Below are positions 21,174-33,540 of a DNA stretch of 64,000 bases, piece after piece. The DNA comes from Erigeron canadensis (Eukaryota > Streptophyta > Magnoliopsida > Asterales > Asteraceae). Under the pieces are notes generated by a model that saw nothing but the letters and a program-made list of their open reading frames with translations, did no database searches and was not told the origin of the DNA. Within the stretch, counting starts at the first letter, position 1. The number at the start of each line of letters is the position of its first letter. Location of the stretch: the NCBI RefSeq assembly GCF_010389155.1, contig NC_057764.1, forward strand, positions 15,624,001 to 15,688,000, in the 5' to 3' direction. Both the position numbers and the translations under genes were made by a program.

Positions 21174-21209
21174 AATATCTACATAATCTTGTAACGAAAA
21201 TCAAAAAAA

Positions 21210-22907
21210 ATGTCGGCAGAGGGCCCAACGGAGCCTCCGCGGTTCGACCCTCCTCAAAACGAGTCATCTGTAAACAGAAACTCGTCTCGCATAACACCAA
21301 CGTCTGGGCAGATGGAAGAATTAGCCCCGTTGATGAGAGAATATCTCTGGAGGATGAATATGGATAGTGTACGTACTCGCCTGACTTACTCAGACGACAG
21401 TGAAGACGTGGATGAAGAAATAGAAATGGAAACACCTCTTCCGGGACCCCGTGGAAACAGTTCCGGAGCCAGAGTACACTTTGGCGATACACCGCAGAGA
21501 CGTGTCAATGGTAATGCTAGAAACTTCCGGCCACAAGGTCCAAACTTACTACCTATGGCAGCTGAGCAAGTACACAACCTGGGGTAGACGTACAAGCCCA
21601 CCTACCTTGGCTATGGCCAACCATAAGCCACACATAATGACCACTTCACTCCCAGAGTCAATATTTCACGCCGCAGCCTACACACAGCTCGCGGTGTGCT
21701 TATTGCCAACCTTTCACTCTGCAACCTACCGGACCACAACCGATGCATACAACCAGTACACATCCTCACCTCCAACCTACACACAAAACTTTAACCGATA
21801 CCAACAACAGACAATGTTTACTAATCCAGCCAGTGGCAGTCTCAACCCTCATGGTTTCCAAACGAGCAAGACATGATGATCCAAACAGAGCTGGGACCGT
21901 TCGTACAATGGACTGAAGACTACCCGTTGCCACCCGGAGGATTGCCGAAGGGAATAGAAATGTATGATGGCAAGGGTGATTCCGACAATCATCTGAAGCA
22001 CTTCAATGGCATGATCAAGATGCAACGTTGGAATGTTCCGGTTGCTTGCCATATGTTTGCTCTTACTATGAATGACGTAGCCCGCGCTTGGGTAGACGGA
22101 CTACCGGTCGGGAGTGTAGTAAACTTTGAAGATCTTAAGAGAAAGTTCAGATCCCACTTCAGCCAGCAGAGGAAATACCAGAAGATCCATTTAGAAGCAC
22201 ACAACATAAAAAGAAGAAAAGGTCTAGCTGAAACAACACTCATCAAATGTCTAGCTGAAAGTCAAAAGATATCCGGTTTCGTGCACGGACTGAGATTCAA
22301 GCCATTGGTCGAATTTTTATCTACCGACCTCCCACAGACATATACAGCTCTAACTGACAAGACACGTAGTTTCTTACATGCAAAGGACACGGCTGGTAAT
22401 TTGGGAGGGGCGGAGCCAGTAGAAGGAAGTCCGTATTTCAATCTGCAGCCTTGTGGAAGGGGCGGGGGACAAGGCCGGAGGGGTTGTGGAGGTAGAGGAC
22501 ATCACTTCTCTCCATATCAGCGAACGCAGGATCATGCGCCTGCTAATCATGGCACCCTGAATAATACACAAAGACCCCCACGAGATGTATTAGCTGCAAA
22601 AAGATCACCACCAAAGCCAAGGTCACAACAGCGGGGGAAAGACATGAGCAAATTCTATGATTATCATAATGTTCGCGGTCATGACACAAATGATTGTAAA
22701 GTATTCAAAACCAAGGTAGAGGAAGCAGCCAAAACTGGAAGGCTGGCCCAGTTCTTAAAAGGCTTGAAAGAGCAAGGGCCAAACGATAATAAAGGAAGGC
22801 AAGACAACACAGATGCTCAAGCAGCAAGGCCGGAGGTAATGGAAGCACCTATAACCATGATAATTGGTGAAGTTCGACGAGAAGAGCAGATACCAAAAAA
22901 AAGTTAG
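21210..22907 (+). pseudogene. gag: Tat gypsy gag, frameshifted
   Basis: Capsid/nucleocapsid protein. ATG 21210 opens 125 codons (MSAEGPTEPPRFDP...) ending at 21587. The conserved gag part then lies in another frame from ~21873 to 22907: PPGGLPKGIEMYDGKGDSDN, VARAWVDGLP and DLKRKFRSHFSQQRK are typical of retrotransposon gag. A Gly/Arg-rich RNA-binding stretch (GRGGGQGRRGCGGRGH) follows. The nucleocapsid motif reads SKFYDYHNVRGHDTNDC, so the first Cys of the usual C-x2-C(H/F)-type knuckle is a Tyr. Broken by at least one frameshift between 21588 and 21872. Confidence 0.8.
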
Positions 22908-23459
22908 CCATGGAAGTTGGTGGCGATCAGTTTCCCGCTTATTGAAGAGAAAAATGCATCAGATGACCCAATTGTGATCCAAACGATCATAGGGAAACAC
23001 CAAGTGAAAAGAGTGCTTGTAGACACTGGAAGCGGGTGTGAAATCATGTACGACTATTGCTTCTAAAAATTATCGCCAACTCTCCAAAAGTTAAGGAAAG
23101 GCTCAGCAAGTTCCTTAATTGGATTCTTGTGGTAAAGAGCATGGTCAGAAGGTGAAGTAGCTCTACAAGTAACTGTGGGAGATTGGCCGAGGCAACGTAT
23201 GTAAGTGTTAACGTTCACCATCATCCGGGCCGACTCCCCATATAATGTCATCTTGGGGAGGGTAGCCATGAAAAGAATGGGAATAATCCCCTCCTCAACT
23301 CATGCTACAATCAAATTCCCAACACCGCTAGGCATCGGATATGTGAAATCAGAGCTACTTTTCAATCGATATTGTGCTAAAGTAGAGCCGCAAGACGTAG
23401 CCTTGGATAGGCCGCCAACTCCCAACAGAGTACAAAAGAAAGCTGAAGGAATTACTTGA
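22908..23459 (+). pseudogene. Tat gypsy aspartic protease
   Basis: Polyprotein-cleaving protease. The active site is VLVDTGSGCEIM (near 23010-23045) and the flap/C-terminal part is DSPYNVILGRVAMKRMGIIPS (frame open 23205-23459). Stops interrupt between the two (first at ~23064), and the C-terminal piece is in a different frame. Confidence 0.75.
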
Positions 23460-24297
23460 AAGAAACAAAGATGTATTCGCATGGACGCCATCTGACATGA
23501 CCGGTGTCCCAAGGCAGCTAAAGATAGGAAGTGAAGTATTTGATACCCAACACAAGCTAAATGCGCGACCGCACATGGAGCCAGTAAAACAAAAAAGAAG
23601 AAGTCTAGCCCCGGATAGATGCAAGCCGCGCAAGAGCAAGTAGTAGACTTGGTCAAAGCAGGTATCTTGAGGGAAGTCAAATATCAAAGATGGGTAGCCA
23701 ACCCAGTTATGGTGAAAAAACATGACGGAGGCTGGAGAATGTGTGTCGACTTTACGGACATTAACAAGGCTTGCCCTAAAGACTACTACCTACTACCAGA
23801 AATCGCTTGGAAAGTAGAATCATTGGTGGGATTCAAGTTGAAGTGTTTTCTTGATGCTTACAAAGGATATCACCAAATACAGTTGCACCCTGATGATGAA
23901 GACAAGACAGCATTTTACACTGCTGGGGGCATTTACTGCTTTAAGAAGATGCCCTTTAGGTTAAAAAATGCAGGTGCAACATATCAGAGGCTAGTAGACA
24001 AGGCATTTGGAAAGCAAATCGGGCATAATCTGGAGGCTTATGTAGATGATATGGTTATCAAGAGTAGAAGTGAAGAAGACATGTTGATGGACATTCAAGA
24101 AACCTTCAAGACAATCCGAGCCATAAACATGAAGTTGAATCCAAAGAAATGCACCATCGGAGTGGAGGAAGGCCAATTTTTAGGCCACATTATCACAAAG
24201 GAAGGATTCAAAGCAGATCCAGAGAAAGTAAAAGACATCCTCAATCTAAAACCACTAAGTAGCCTGAAGGAAATACAAAGTCCCAATGGAAAGCTTG
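23460..24297 (+). pseudogene. Tat gypsy reverse transcriptase, truncated
   Basis: RT palm and fingers, open 23619-24297: GILREVKYQRWVANPVMVKK, WRMCVDFTDINKACPKD, catalytic YVDDMVIKS, then FLGHIITKEGFKADPEKV. The preceding 23460-23618 encodes the RT N-terminus with stops. Homology ends around NGKL (24297), where RNase H should begin, and sequence unrelated to gypsy follows. RNase H and integrase are absent. Confidence 0.85.
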
Positions 24298-24371
24298 ACA
24301 ATGAGGTAAGTACTCCATGTTTGACAATGAGGATTGAACGTTCTGATTAGGCATTTATCCTTTTTGTAGGG

Positions 24372-24462
24372 TAGTGGGTCTCATTTGCTGATGTGGCAAA
24401 TGTCCCCGCTAAGGAGTTATAGGCCTCACTTGCTGATGTGGCAAGTGTCCTCTAAGGAGTGT
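24372..24462. repeat. Two-copy ~43-bp tandem repeat
   Basis: Two imperfect copies of GTTTGCTGATGTGGCAA-type sequence, each followed by a GTCC...CTAAGGAGT stretch, next to the junction between the Tat RT and the copia gag. Confidence 0.6.
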
Positions 24463-26787
24463 TATTCCTAGAATTTGATAGAGCTAGCACAGATTGAGGT
24501 GCCACATGGGTTTGGATATCAGCAAGTTCATCCTTTGTGGGAGTTATTTGCTGATATCTCACATCAGTGAACCTGACACGTCGTTTAATAAGGCGATCAT
24601 GCTGATCACCCTTGTTGTCAGCATGAGCAGGTTCCCGTTGAGTAGAAGAGGACTGAGCATAAAAAGGTTGCTGCAAGACTGGTTCCACTCGCTGAGGAGT
24701 GCTATAGTCGTATGGCGTAGCAACAGTGCTCCTTTTAAAGGGTTCAGCAGGTTTTCTGGATAGCTGCTGAGGAGCAATGTCCCCTTTAAAAGTTATTTGA
24801 GGAGAGTATTGACTCCTTCCTTCATGTAGCATAATGCCAACAATAGGGAGATGAGAGAACATGTTATTGGAGCTGGTTATAGAACCAGTACCTTGAACAT
24901 TTGTGGAAGAGGATGCACTGGTGGAGGAAGAAGTAGCACCATTATCCATTTCAGCATGGTAGTCACTTTGTCCCTTGACAAAGTACCACTTTTTCATCTC
25001 ATCAGTAGAGATAGAAGCTGAAGAAGAGGGAGGAATAGAGATTTCTGGTTTAACATCATCTTTGAAGGAGTCAGCAAGTGAGACAGCAACATCAAAATTG
25101 CCACCAATCACTGCTTGTACTTGAGCAGGAACTTGTTCACTCAGGCACTGATGACGAAATTTAGAAGCTTTTGACCAAGAGGTCACAATCTTCTTTAGAT
25201 TTGAGACTTCAATCTTGAGTTTTTCATTCTCAAGTTGGAGTTTTTGGGTCATTAACTCATGAGATTGAAGTTCAACATGAACATTTTTCAATTTCAAGAG
25301 TTTTTCAGATTTTTCACTTAACTCTGCGCCAGCATAGTTGAGTTTTGCTTGAAGTTCAGCACGTAGAGTTTCTACAAACTGAAGATCACAAGACAATGAC
25401 TCAGTGATTTTAGTCTTGTCAGTTTCATAGGAAGAAAGCAGAGAGTGTACCTTTTTAACAGTCATATTTACCCACTGACTGGAGGAGACTTGATCTTTTG
25501 TCAGTGCATCACCGTCAGCGAGTGCCATTAGGCACATGGTGTCAACATAATCATCATCATCTGACTCATCTGAGTCAGCCCAATCATGTTCTTTAGCAGC
25601 AAGTCCTTTTGCTGGAGTTCTGGCCTCTTCTGTTACAGCCATCTTTGCCTTAAGCTGATAGTATTTATTCTTGTACTCATCAGCAGACTTAGAAGAATTA
25701 GCTTTAGGAGCTGCTGGAGTGGGAATAGAAACCCTGCACTCCTTTTGGTAGTGGCCTTTTCTGCCACACCTCCAGCATTCTTCCTGTTATTTATCAACAG
25801 GAGGTTTGAAGGGAGCAACCGTTTTACGGTTGTTCCACCTTTTGGAGTATTTTCTACCAGCAACTAGGGCAAATCCCATGAAATCATTAAACATATCTTG
25901 TTTCTCTTCATCATCCAGCTCATCAACAAGAGTTTGAATGGGTGTTGGAAGATTTGAAATACTGGTGCCATCATAGAGATCGATGGACTCAGTAGAAACA
26001 AGAACCAGAGGGTCAGAAAAAGGATGGGAGGACATGCTGATAGAAGTAGAAGAAGTGTCAGCATGTCTTCTGGTATCAGCAGAGGCTCGAATGTTTTGAG
26101 CCAATGCTCTCTCTTCAAATTGAAGAGTACCAAAGAGTTCTTCAAGATCAAAATCTTGAATTTTCTTTGTGGTACAGAGAGTCTGTCTCAAGTTTTGCCA
26201 CTTAAAAGGGAGAGAGTCAATGAATTTGTGGCATACCTCAAAATTATCATGAGTAATGCCGACATTAGTCATATCATTGAGCAACCCTTTAAAGCTAGTG
26301 TAGGTGCCCTCAAGACTTTCATCAGGAAGAGAGAAGAAATTTTCATAGGCCCTTTTAAGGTCTATTTTCTTGATTTTAATAAGGTCAGCAGAACCTTCAT
26401 AGGTGCTGACCAGTCTATCCCATACTTCTTTTGAAGAGGGATACTTGATGACTAGCTTCATGATTTCAGTAGGAAGAGTGACAACAATCATGTTTTTAAG
26501 CCTAGCATCGGGATTTACAAGCTTTCTTTCTTCATCCGTCCATTGGACCTCTGGTTTTACCAGGTCAGTGATTATCTCAGGAGCTTCAGGTGTAGCTCCT
26601 GGAGTTCTTTGGACGTACATCGGCACATATGGACTCTCAGTTAATATGGTGATTAAATAGGGTTCCACACCAGAGATGTGAAGAAGCATTCTCTCCTTCG
26701 AAGACCAAAATCTTTGGGCTCAAATTTTGGAGGTGTAGACACATAGCCAAAGTCACGTGTGTTCACTAAGCTGGGAACAGAAGACAT
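24452..26787 (-). pseudogene. gag: copia gag (copy C, third lineage)
   Basis: Gag of a copia element distinct from copies A, B and D. The ATG is at 26787 (MSSVPSLVN). A shift near 26690 moves to the frame with MLLHISGVEPYL, then LKNMIVVTLPTEIMKLV and SLPDESLEGTYTSFKG. A stop at 25787 precedes the CCHC knuckle CWRCGRKGHYQKEC (near 25735-25785). The last segment (24452-25642) is acidic and then long coiled coil with a Ser/Thr tail. Pol is absent: sequence after 24452 leads into the two-copy repeat and the truncated Tat RT. The element is therefore a 5' fragment or a gag-only derivative. Confidence 0.8.
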
Positions 26788-26885
26788 GTTCTTGTTTTAG
26801 AAGATTTTCAAGAAAAGTAAAAGAACAGAGTTTTAATGTAAACACAAGGAGGCAAACAGATCTTGTTCCAATGATTTAGGAACCT

Positions 26886-26898
26886 GGATCTGATACCA
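26886..26898 (-). promoter_or_regulatory. primer binding site (copy C)
   Basis: Minus strand TGGTATCAGATCC, two bases inside the LTR end, an iMet-type copia primer site. Confidence 0.75.
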
Positions 26899-26900
26899 CT

Positions 26901-27800
26901 TAACAGTCCATGAATGCACAACTTATGTTATAGTTAAGCTAGACAAGAAAGTAAATAAGAAGATAAACAACAAGAACAATGGCAAGTTCAATTGTAATAA
27001 ATCAATGCAAGTATAATCATATGTATCATTGATTAAACGATGAATACATGGTCGATCTTACAAACTTGACTTATAAGAAATACAAATGAACAATGTAAAT
27101 TGCTAAGTCTAGACACACTAAAAACTTGAACAATTTTACAATAGAAAATACAAGTGACACACACTTTCAAGGTGACTAACACACTTGATACAATGCGGTT
27201 GTGTTGCTTTATATAGAGGAAGAATTAGGGCAACACAGCCTTCCTTTGATGGTGATAGATGGTGGTTGTCGACGTCCCATTAGCTCCTTGTACTTCCATG
27301 CAGGAGCCCTTGTCTTTTTTACCAAATCGGGTATAAGAGAGAACCCTTGAATTGGTCCCAACTGTACCTTAGCCATACAAGTCAAGTTACAATTGGAAGA
27401 ACCACCATATGACTCTTGTCTTCATCTAGTTTAATTTCTTCCCGCCATGACAAACATTTGGGCAGCATCCAACCCACTGAAGAGAGTCACTGGACTCGCT
27501 AAAGACTTGCTGACGACACATGTCAGCGAGCAAGTGTGGTCAGCGAATCCAAGACTCAAACAGAGTATCTTCCCTTTTAAATTTTCAATATCGGCTCAAA
27601 TTTTCTCCCAACAATCTGCTCAGTTTTGCCACATCATTGTGTCTTTCTTATCAGTTTTGCAACCTCAATTCTTACCTTGCCAATAAGGTTGCGCCCAATG
27701 GTGAATAAATCAGTTGCTCATCACATTTGCCGCATCAACACTTCGAAACTAACACACCCCCTGCCAACAGCAAGTCAGCAACTCATCATTTCATTTTCTT
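26901..27800 (-). repeat. 5' LTR of copia copy C (right edge uncertain)
   Basis: Its 3' end on the minus strand is GGACTGTTA (ending in TA, not CA) next to the primer site. The TATA box CTATATAAAGC is near 27208-27218 on the minus strand. The high-coordinate edge was not found; no second LTR is in the window to compare with, so 27800 is an estimate. Confidence 0.5.
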
Positions 27801-28226
27801 CATTACTTAAACAAATAATATGAAACACATATGTTAAAAAAAACAAACTCATAAACCACAATAATAAGAAAAAATGAGTCTAAGATATGTTTGGGAACAA
27901 ATTAGGGATAATATGCCATGACTGCAATTTATCAAAAGTTGTAATGTATCCGAATTTTACCATCTTTTGATTTTGCACCATTGATTAATCTCCAAAATAT
28001 GGAAGTATCATCAAGATCAGATTTAGCCATCTCAAACTTGGATCTAACAATTTATCACTGCCTTTAGATAAGGTTTAATTGGCCGGTTTTGTCGGTTTTC
28101 ATTTACGGGAAATATGAACAAGGACCAACTTAAGCGATGATATTAAAATTTGACAACGTTTGTCGATTATAGACATACTAACAAGAAAATTAAACGGTGA
28201 TCGAGGGATTAGGACTAGCTCTTGTC
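27801..28226. other. AT-rich intergenic DNA
   Basis: I see no gene or recognisable repeat. Confidence 0.3.
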
Positions 28227-29176
28227 TGTTAGTATATGATCACGTAAAATAAACGTATGTCCGGAAATGATTTAAGCCTACGGGTCACACAAAATGACAC
28301 GGTAAAAAAGTAAGTAACTGCTCAGTGCCGCCTTCCGCGGGTTTTTGAGCCCCAATACCTCGACGGTGTTTGGGGGAGGTTAAGATGTAGACAGACCTTA
28401 CCCCTACCTAAGTAGAGAGACTGCTTCCAGTTTCTACCTAAATGGTAGAAAATGCCCTCCAACCTTTGCATGGGATGAGGATCGAACCCATGACCTCTGT
28501 CTCCAGAGGCAAGGGTGTTTACCATTGATCCAACCATGCTGCTTTTAATTAATATATTAGAGTAATATATTAATTAGTTTGATCACAAAATAATTAATTT
28601 AAATAAGTTAAAAGGTTAATTGTATTTAATTAATTAAAAGGAGGTTAAATGTGAAATAAGAAATTTATAGTTGGGCTCTAATTCCTTATAAGGGTGCCGA
28701 AAATTCTCAAGGGTTTTGGCCTTGAGATTACTTGTTCACCAGGTCTAAAACCCTAAGAATTAATCCTATAAATAGACGCTTAAGTCTAAGGGTTTTATGC
28801 AATTCAATTCACAAAATTAATTCTCTCCTCTCTTCCCTATTTCTTGATTTCTTGGCTTCAGCCGAACTCCCGAAAGAAAAGGGTTTTCGGGTTTAGGCTG
28901 GTTTGATTATTAGGGATAAAAACAAAGGGTTGTTCGGTTCGTGATCAGGGTACTAGCATACGATATAAGAGGTGTCTAGTGTACGATCGTAGAGGGATTT
29001 ACTTCAAATCCTTTTAAAGTTTCTTTACTTTATCATCTACATTAAGAGATATTCTTTAATCCTATTTCAAGGTTAATTATTTGATTATATTCTTTTATTT
29101 GCTTTCGTTACGTACACGTAAATAATGATATTTAGTTATATATTCCAAAGACTTTGTCAGTTAGATCGGACCAACA
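28227..29176 (+). repeat. Solo or remnant LTR, copia-like, interrupted by a SINE
   Basis: Homologous in order to the solo LTR at 34783-35824: a GGAAATGATTTAAGCC...GGGTCACAC stretch near its start, an AATTAATT-rich part, CCTATAAATAG (near 28767) as TATA box, a CT-rich leader and a CAACA end near 29176. The start TGTTAG at 28227 is a best guess and no clean target duplication was found. No internal retroelement sequence adjoins it. Confidence 0.45.
28323..28538 (-). mobile_element. tRNA-derived SINE
   Basis: The minus strand begins CATGGTTGGATCAATGG (box A-like) and has GGTTCGATCC (box B) about 45 bp later, the internal RNA polymerase III promoter of a tRNA. The body matches the SINE at 20066-20260. 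Possible short target duplication CTGCT at 28318-28322 and 28539-28543. It lies inside the LTR at 28227-29176 and so inserted later. Confidence 0.75.
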
Positions 29177-29733
29177 ACAAATAAAAGGGTGGACTTAAAG
29201 GAGACTGACCTACAAGAACCGAGTTAAATGCCAGATTAAAAAAAGTCCGGTGACCACCAATACTGATATAATGGTCGGATAGAAAGAGGGTGACCCGGCC
29301 ACCATACGCTTGTCAACACTGGTCGGTTAACCGACGATTGAAATCGCCAAACGAAACTGACAATGGTGCATGATGGTGTCACCTAAAGGACAAGAACCAA
29401 CCAAGGAGGCGACGAAACCATTGAGAGCAATCAAATTGTTGTCGTAATGATTTTTACTCAATAAATGGAAAATGAGAAGTCATGATATTGTTGGTACGTA
29501 GAAATGTAGAAAGTTGTCTAATTTAGCAGCCAGTTTTATAAACAAAACGAGAAACACGCTACCATTGCCGTAATACTATTTAACAAACTTAACAAACTTT
29601 AAACCAATAAAAATCACAAAGATAAAACTGTTAATTAATTAATCAAAAGCCTAATAACAAAACTTAAAAAATATCATAAACTATGAATACATACAGTAAC
29701 TATCGATATACTTTTTGTTTACTTTTTTGGTCG
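29177..29733. other. Intergenic DNA, possibly Helitron interior
   Basis: No coding frame or known repeat recognised. It lies directly 5' of the Helitron terminus and may belong to that element, but no Helitron 5' end (TC after A) could be fixed. Confidence 0.3.
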
Positions 29734-29763
29734 CCCCGTACAACGTACGGGGTTTAATCTAGT
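29734..29763 (+). mobile_element. Helitron 3' terminus
   Basis: A perfect 8-bp hairpin CCCCGTAC / GTACGGGG (29734-29741 and 29745-29752, loop AAC) is followed after six bases by CTAG (29759-29762) and T. Hairpin plus CTRR then T is the standard 3' end of plant Helitrons, which insert between A and T. It ends 87 bp from the stop codon of the host gene. Confidence 0.6.
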
Positions 29764-29849
29764 AACCAATATGCAAAAATGATATTGAATATATAAAGTT
29801 TCTGAATATATGTACACACAAAGAATAGGAAACAACAAAATGGTCTTTT

Positions 29850-30254
29850 CTAGAAATTCTCCTCTGGAATGCTGGATAAGTTGGGCTTCCATGCATGCTG
29901 ATGGTGATAATGGTCGTCACAATCATGGATATCGAATTGTTCACTAGAATCAATTAAACGATCCAATAATTGATCCATAGGTATATCATGAAGATTCTCA
30001 ACCTTACCCAATAATTCTTCTAGCTTCTTTTTGCTCAATTTAATCTTCACTTCTCTAGTTTTCCCATTATTATTGCTGCTGCTATTTCCATTTATAGAAA
30101 CCGAGGGACTTTTCGAATGGTTTTTGACCTTTTCGTCTGCTAAAAGACTTTCTTTGTGTTCAAGATTGGGGTCAGAGTAGTACACCCATTGATCATTTTC
30201 ATCATCATCAGCCCAAACCAATCTGGATCGTCCTTTTAAACAACAGTTACCCAT
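29850..30254 (-). CDS. Small MGNCC-type plant protein, putative N-myristoylated
   Basis: A single-exon host gene of 134 aa. The first ATG in the frame (30254) gives MGNCCLKGRS: Gly2 is an N-myristoylation site and Cys4/Cys5 are likely palmitoylation sites, so the protein is expected at the plasma membrane or an endomembrane. The middle has a Trp/Tyr-rich acidic patch (VWADDDENDQWVYY) and an Asn/Ser linker. A conserved-looking block EVKIKLSKKKLEELLGKVE is followed by DIPMDQLLDRLID, and a His/Asp-rich tail ends PEENF. This pattern resembles small stress- or pathogen-responsive MGNC proteins of plants (DUF4228/PADRE-like), which is a family-level guess. The frame is intact. Biochemical function is unknown. 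Confidence 0.85.
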   Translation of the reverse strand: MGNCCLKGRSRLVWADDDENDQWVYYSDPNLEHKESLLADEKVKNHSKSPSVSINGNSSSNNNGKTREVKIKLSKKKLEELLGKVENLHDIPMDQLLDRLIDSSEQFDIHDCDDHYHHQHAWKPNLSSIPEENF

Positions 30255-30390
30255 CGATCGATCGAGACGGCTAAATGATGACCGAGAATGTGACCGGCAA
30301 ACTCGAGTGTTGTTGGTTCTAATATACAAAGATTAATTTGATGAATTGAGTTGAATAGAATGGAGGAAGAATCATTGGGTTAGTTTGAAA

Positions 30391-30402
30391 TGTATATATA
30401 TA
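30391..30402 (-). promoter_or_regulatory. TATA box of the MGNCC gene
   Basis: TATATATATACA on the minus strand, about 140 bp before the ATG. It is the only strong TATA-like run at suitable distance. A (TA)-rich second candidate is at 30410-30420. Confidence 0.5.
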
Positions 30403-32409
30403 CTGATCGATATACATATAGTGTGATTTATATGGGGGAGGGTGAGGTAAGGGAGGACCTAGTAAAGCAATTGAGGTGGAGGGTTAGTTGACCAAAGAAA
30501 TTAAAGGAGGCTACGTGGCTCCATGTTGAAACTGCTTTGACGGGTTCCATTTTAACAAGCCATAGCTTGGTGGCTTGGCTTGAATCAGTCAAGCCGGCTT
30601 AATTAATTATATTTTTAACTTCACGTACTTGTAGTCTTGTAGACACGTATAACTTATTATATCTTCTAATATCTATCTAATGTTAATAGCGTCGACGAAT
30701 ATTTTAAAAGGTATAATGTTGCCAGCATTATCTATCATAATAAAATTATAAATTTTCCAGGATATAATATTATGTTAGCTAGTATTAATATTGACACAAG
30801 GAAATGAATATCTGTATGAATTGATATCAGTTTGTGTTTAATGTAACAGTCGTATGCTAATATTGTTTTGGAAGGTGCAATAGGGTCTAAGAATGAAATA
30901 AAGTTTGATTAAAGTGAAAAGATCGGGAAACGAACACTACTGTCATCATTTTACACAGTTTTTTAAGCAACCGTGTAAAATAAGCATAGACAAGTATCCA
31001 ATTTTGTAGTAATATACGATAAATTCAAATAGTTGAATTAGGTTTGAATAATTAACTTATAGAAAATGATACGAGTATTATTTATTCAAATTTTCTGTAA
31101 TGAAATGACATAAACTTAGTGGATAATAATATTTGACGCCGAGCCGAACTTGGAAAAGAAAAGCACGAGTAATCGTCTGAACGGCATAGTGTGAAAGGTA
31201 TATAACTTTGGATCTTCAGGAAATGTTGCTATATTCATATTGAAATCTTTAGAACTACTATTTGTCTATTTTCTTATTTGTATATTACTGTATTACTTTT
31301 ATGATAGAAAAAAATATTCAAACTGTAGAATAGTTTTAATTTCAAAAATAAACACAACACTTATACATAAGTAAATAACTGAATATATCTACAATAACAC
31401 CGTCCGACAAACTCCCTCCCTCAGATAAATAGTAAATCAGTATGTTTCGTCTGTTATGGATTAATGATTAAGCAGACTGCAAGCTTGTTTCTTTTTTCAT
31501 GTTTTTCCTTTATCTATTTAAAAAAAGTAATGTCTCAATTGTATTGGTGGGATAATATGTACTCCGGTATATATCTTCCTCGGTTCTATTAGAAATATTC
31601 TATTTTGATTTTTTCATTTTTTATTTATAAACTTTAACATTAAATATAGTTTTTTGTGTTATATGAAAATTGATGAAATTTATAACAAGAAAAACATTTC
31701 TAACACGCATTCAATTAATGTAACATTCATCAACTATAATCTAACATAAACAAAATTATTTATGATGAAAGTTTCAAACTTTAAAACATGACATGGAATG
31801 ATGGAACTTATATAGGTAATATTTATACTCGTGATGTAGTATGAACTTATTAACCTTATATCGATTTGCCGTCACAAAGTACATACGGGGAAAAAATTAT
31901 TTGTCGTTGATTGTTATATCTCATTTTTAGTCAAGTATACATTCTAGTTTAGGTGAGAAAGTTTACATGATTCAGTTATCAAAAATGTTAGGGGTAAGAG
32001 TGTAATCGACAAAATATATCGGCAAGAATTGACAGATCGGCTCACTACACCCTACACTTTGGCAAAATTCGGCAAGAACCACCGGCAACTTCAATCGGCC
32101 AAGAATAGCCGATGCATGTGAACGTTGGACATCTTGAAAATGGTGATGTTGACTGTTCACTTTGGCGAAATGGTGTGACATATTATTGATAATAATAATG
32201 AAATAATATATCCTTCTTTTTGCCGGCTCCAAATTGCAAACTACAACCTTCTTTTTGGCATAAAGTTGGCTAAATTTGGTATATTTTTGTTATGTCACAT
32301 GTCGAATTATAAGTTTACACTAGAATAAAATAAGTTTACACTACAACTTTGCCCTAGAATAAAATAAGTTTACACGACAATTGTCCACGTATGATATCAT
32401 ATCTGCTGA
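30403..32409. other. Intergenic DNA upstream of the MGNCC gene
   Basis: AT-rich with only short chance frames and no recognised repeat. It probably holds the gene's promoter in the first several hundred bases. Confidence 0.35.
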
Positions 32410-32912
32410 TTTGTTTAGGGGCGTACTATTGACACCAAGGAATTTGGCTATTGACTCCATACCTTAAAAGGGGCGAAATTCGCCCCTTCTGCTAGTGACG
32501 GTCAACCTTTATTCAACGTCATTAATTAAATTTGACTTTTACCTTGGGCAGAAGGGGCGAAATATCTTGGCCAGAAGGGGCGAAATTCGTCCCTTTTGAG
32601 TATATATTTAAATTCCTAATCCATACATATTAAAGGTGCGTAAAAACCGATCCGAAAAACCAAAAATAGAAATAAAGATAAAACTGAACCAAGAAACCGA
32701 AAACCAAATAAAGGATTGGTTTGGTTTTGGTCTTCTAGAAACCGAAAGGATCGGTTCGGGTTTCGGTTTCATACATAAAACCGAAACGAACGGAAATTAT
32801 ATATGACTTAACTTATTATATATTTGTGTTCTAGTGTTAATATTTAGTACATGGTCTTTGGTTCATTCAAACATTAAAGAAGAATATGTGGAAGTATCAA
32901 TATACTCACTCA

Positions 32913-33540
32913 TGATATACCCATACGGAGCTTTAGCTCCGTACCCGAAGCAAAATACGAAGTCATCTTCGTACAGGTAAAAACACTTATACCCATAACG
33001 GAGCTCGATCTCCGCTTAACATGACTACCCCGGAGCCCCAAAGGTAACGAATACCCAGCTCCGAGGAGATATACAAGAAAGATCAGATAAAGATCTTTCC
33101 CATGATAATCTTATTAAACATATATCGAAGCTCCTATATACTCGGACACAATTTGGTAACAAGATTACCACAAATCTCCTCAAGAAGGAAACAAGATATT
33201 CACAAAGGAGGAAGAGATTTACCCTAATTCTCTTACCAAGTTACCATCCTCTCCAAGTTATTTACCCTCTATATAAATAGAGGACGAAGCCTCACGGCAA
33301 AAATATAATCAACAATACATTCGATATACAAAAGCCTACAAATCATTCATAGTTTATTCGACCTTCGTATAAACCCTAAATAAAACCCACAAACCCTAAG
33401 TCGAACATAACGACTTAGGACCAATAAATCATAGGCATAAAACGGTCTCCGAGCCTCTGACCGTAAGAGAATCACTGATAAACACCAACAACCACACTCA
33501 CACATCCGGTTGGACCATAGTGCGATTATTTGATCAAACA
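32913..33540 (+). repeat. Solo LTR, Tat gypsy-like
   Basis: Begins TGATATACCCATACGG and ends TTTGATCAAACA, like the Tat LTRs in this window (TGAT starts, ATCAA(A)CA ends). TATA box CTATATAAATAG near 33270. No coding sequence on either side. ACCGAAA-rich sequence flanks it on both sides, showing it split one repeat. The flanks ACTCA and CTCGT do not make a clean target duplication, so the last base is uncertain. Confidence 0.6.

Noticed and set aside
30254..30329. N-terminal extension of the MGNCC protein
   Set aside because: The upstream part begins at TTG, not ATG, and would bury the myristoylation signal. The ATG at 30254 is the first in frame.
31972..32232. 86-codon minus-strand ORF
   Set aside because: No conserved pattern, no promoter-like context, and composition like the surrounding intergenic DNA.
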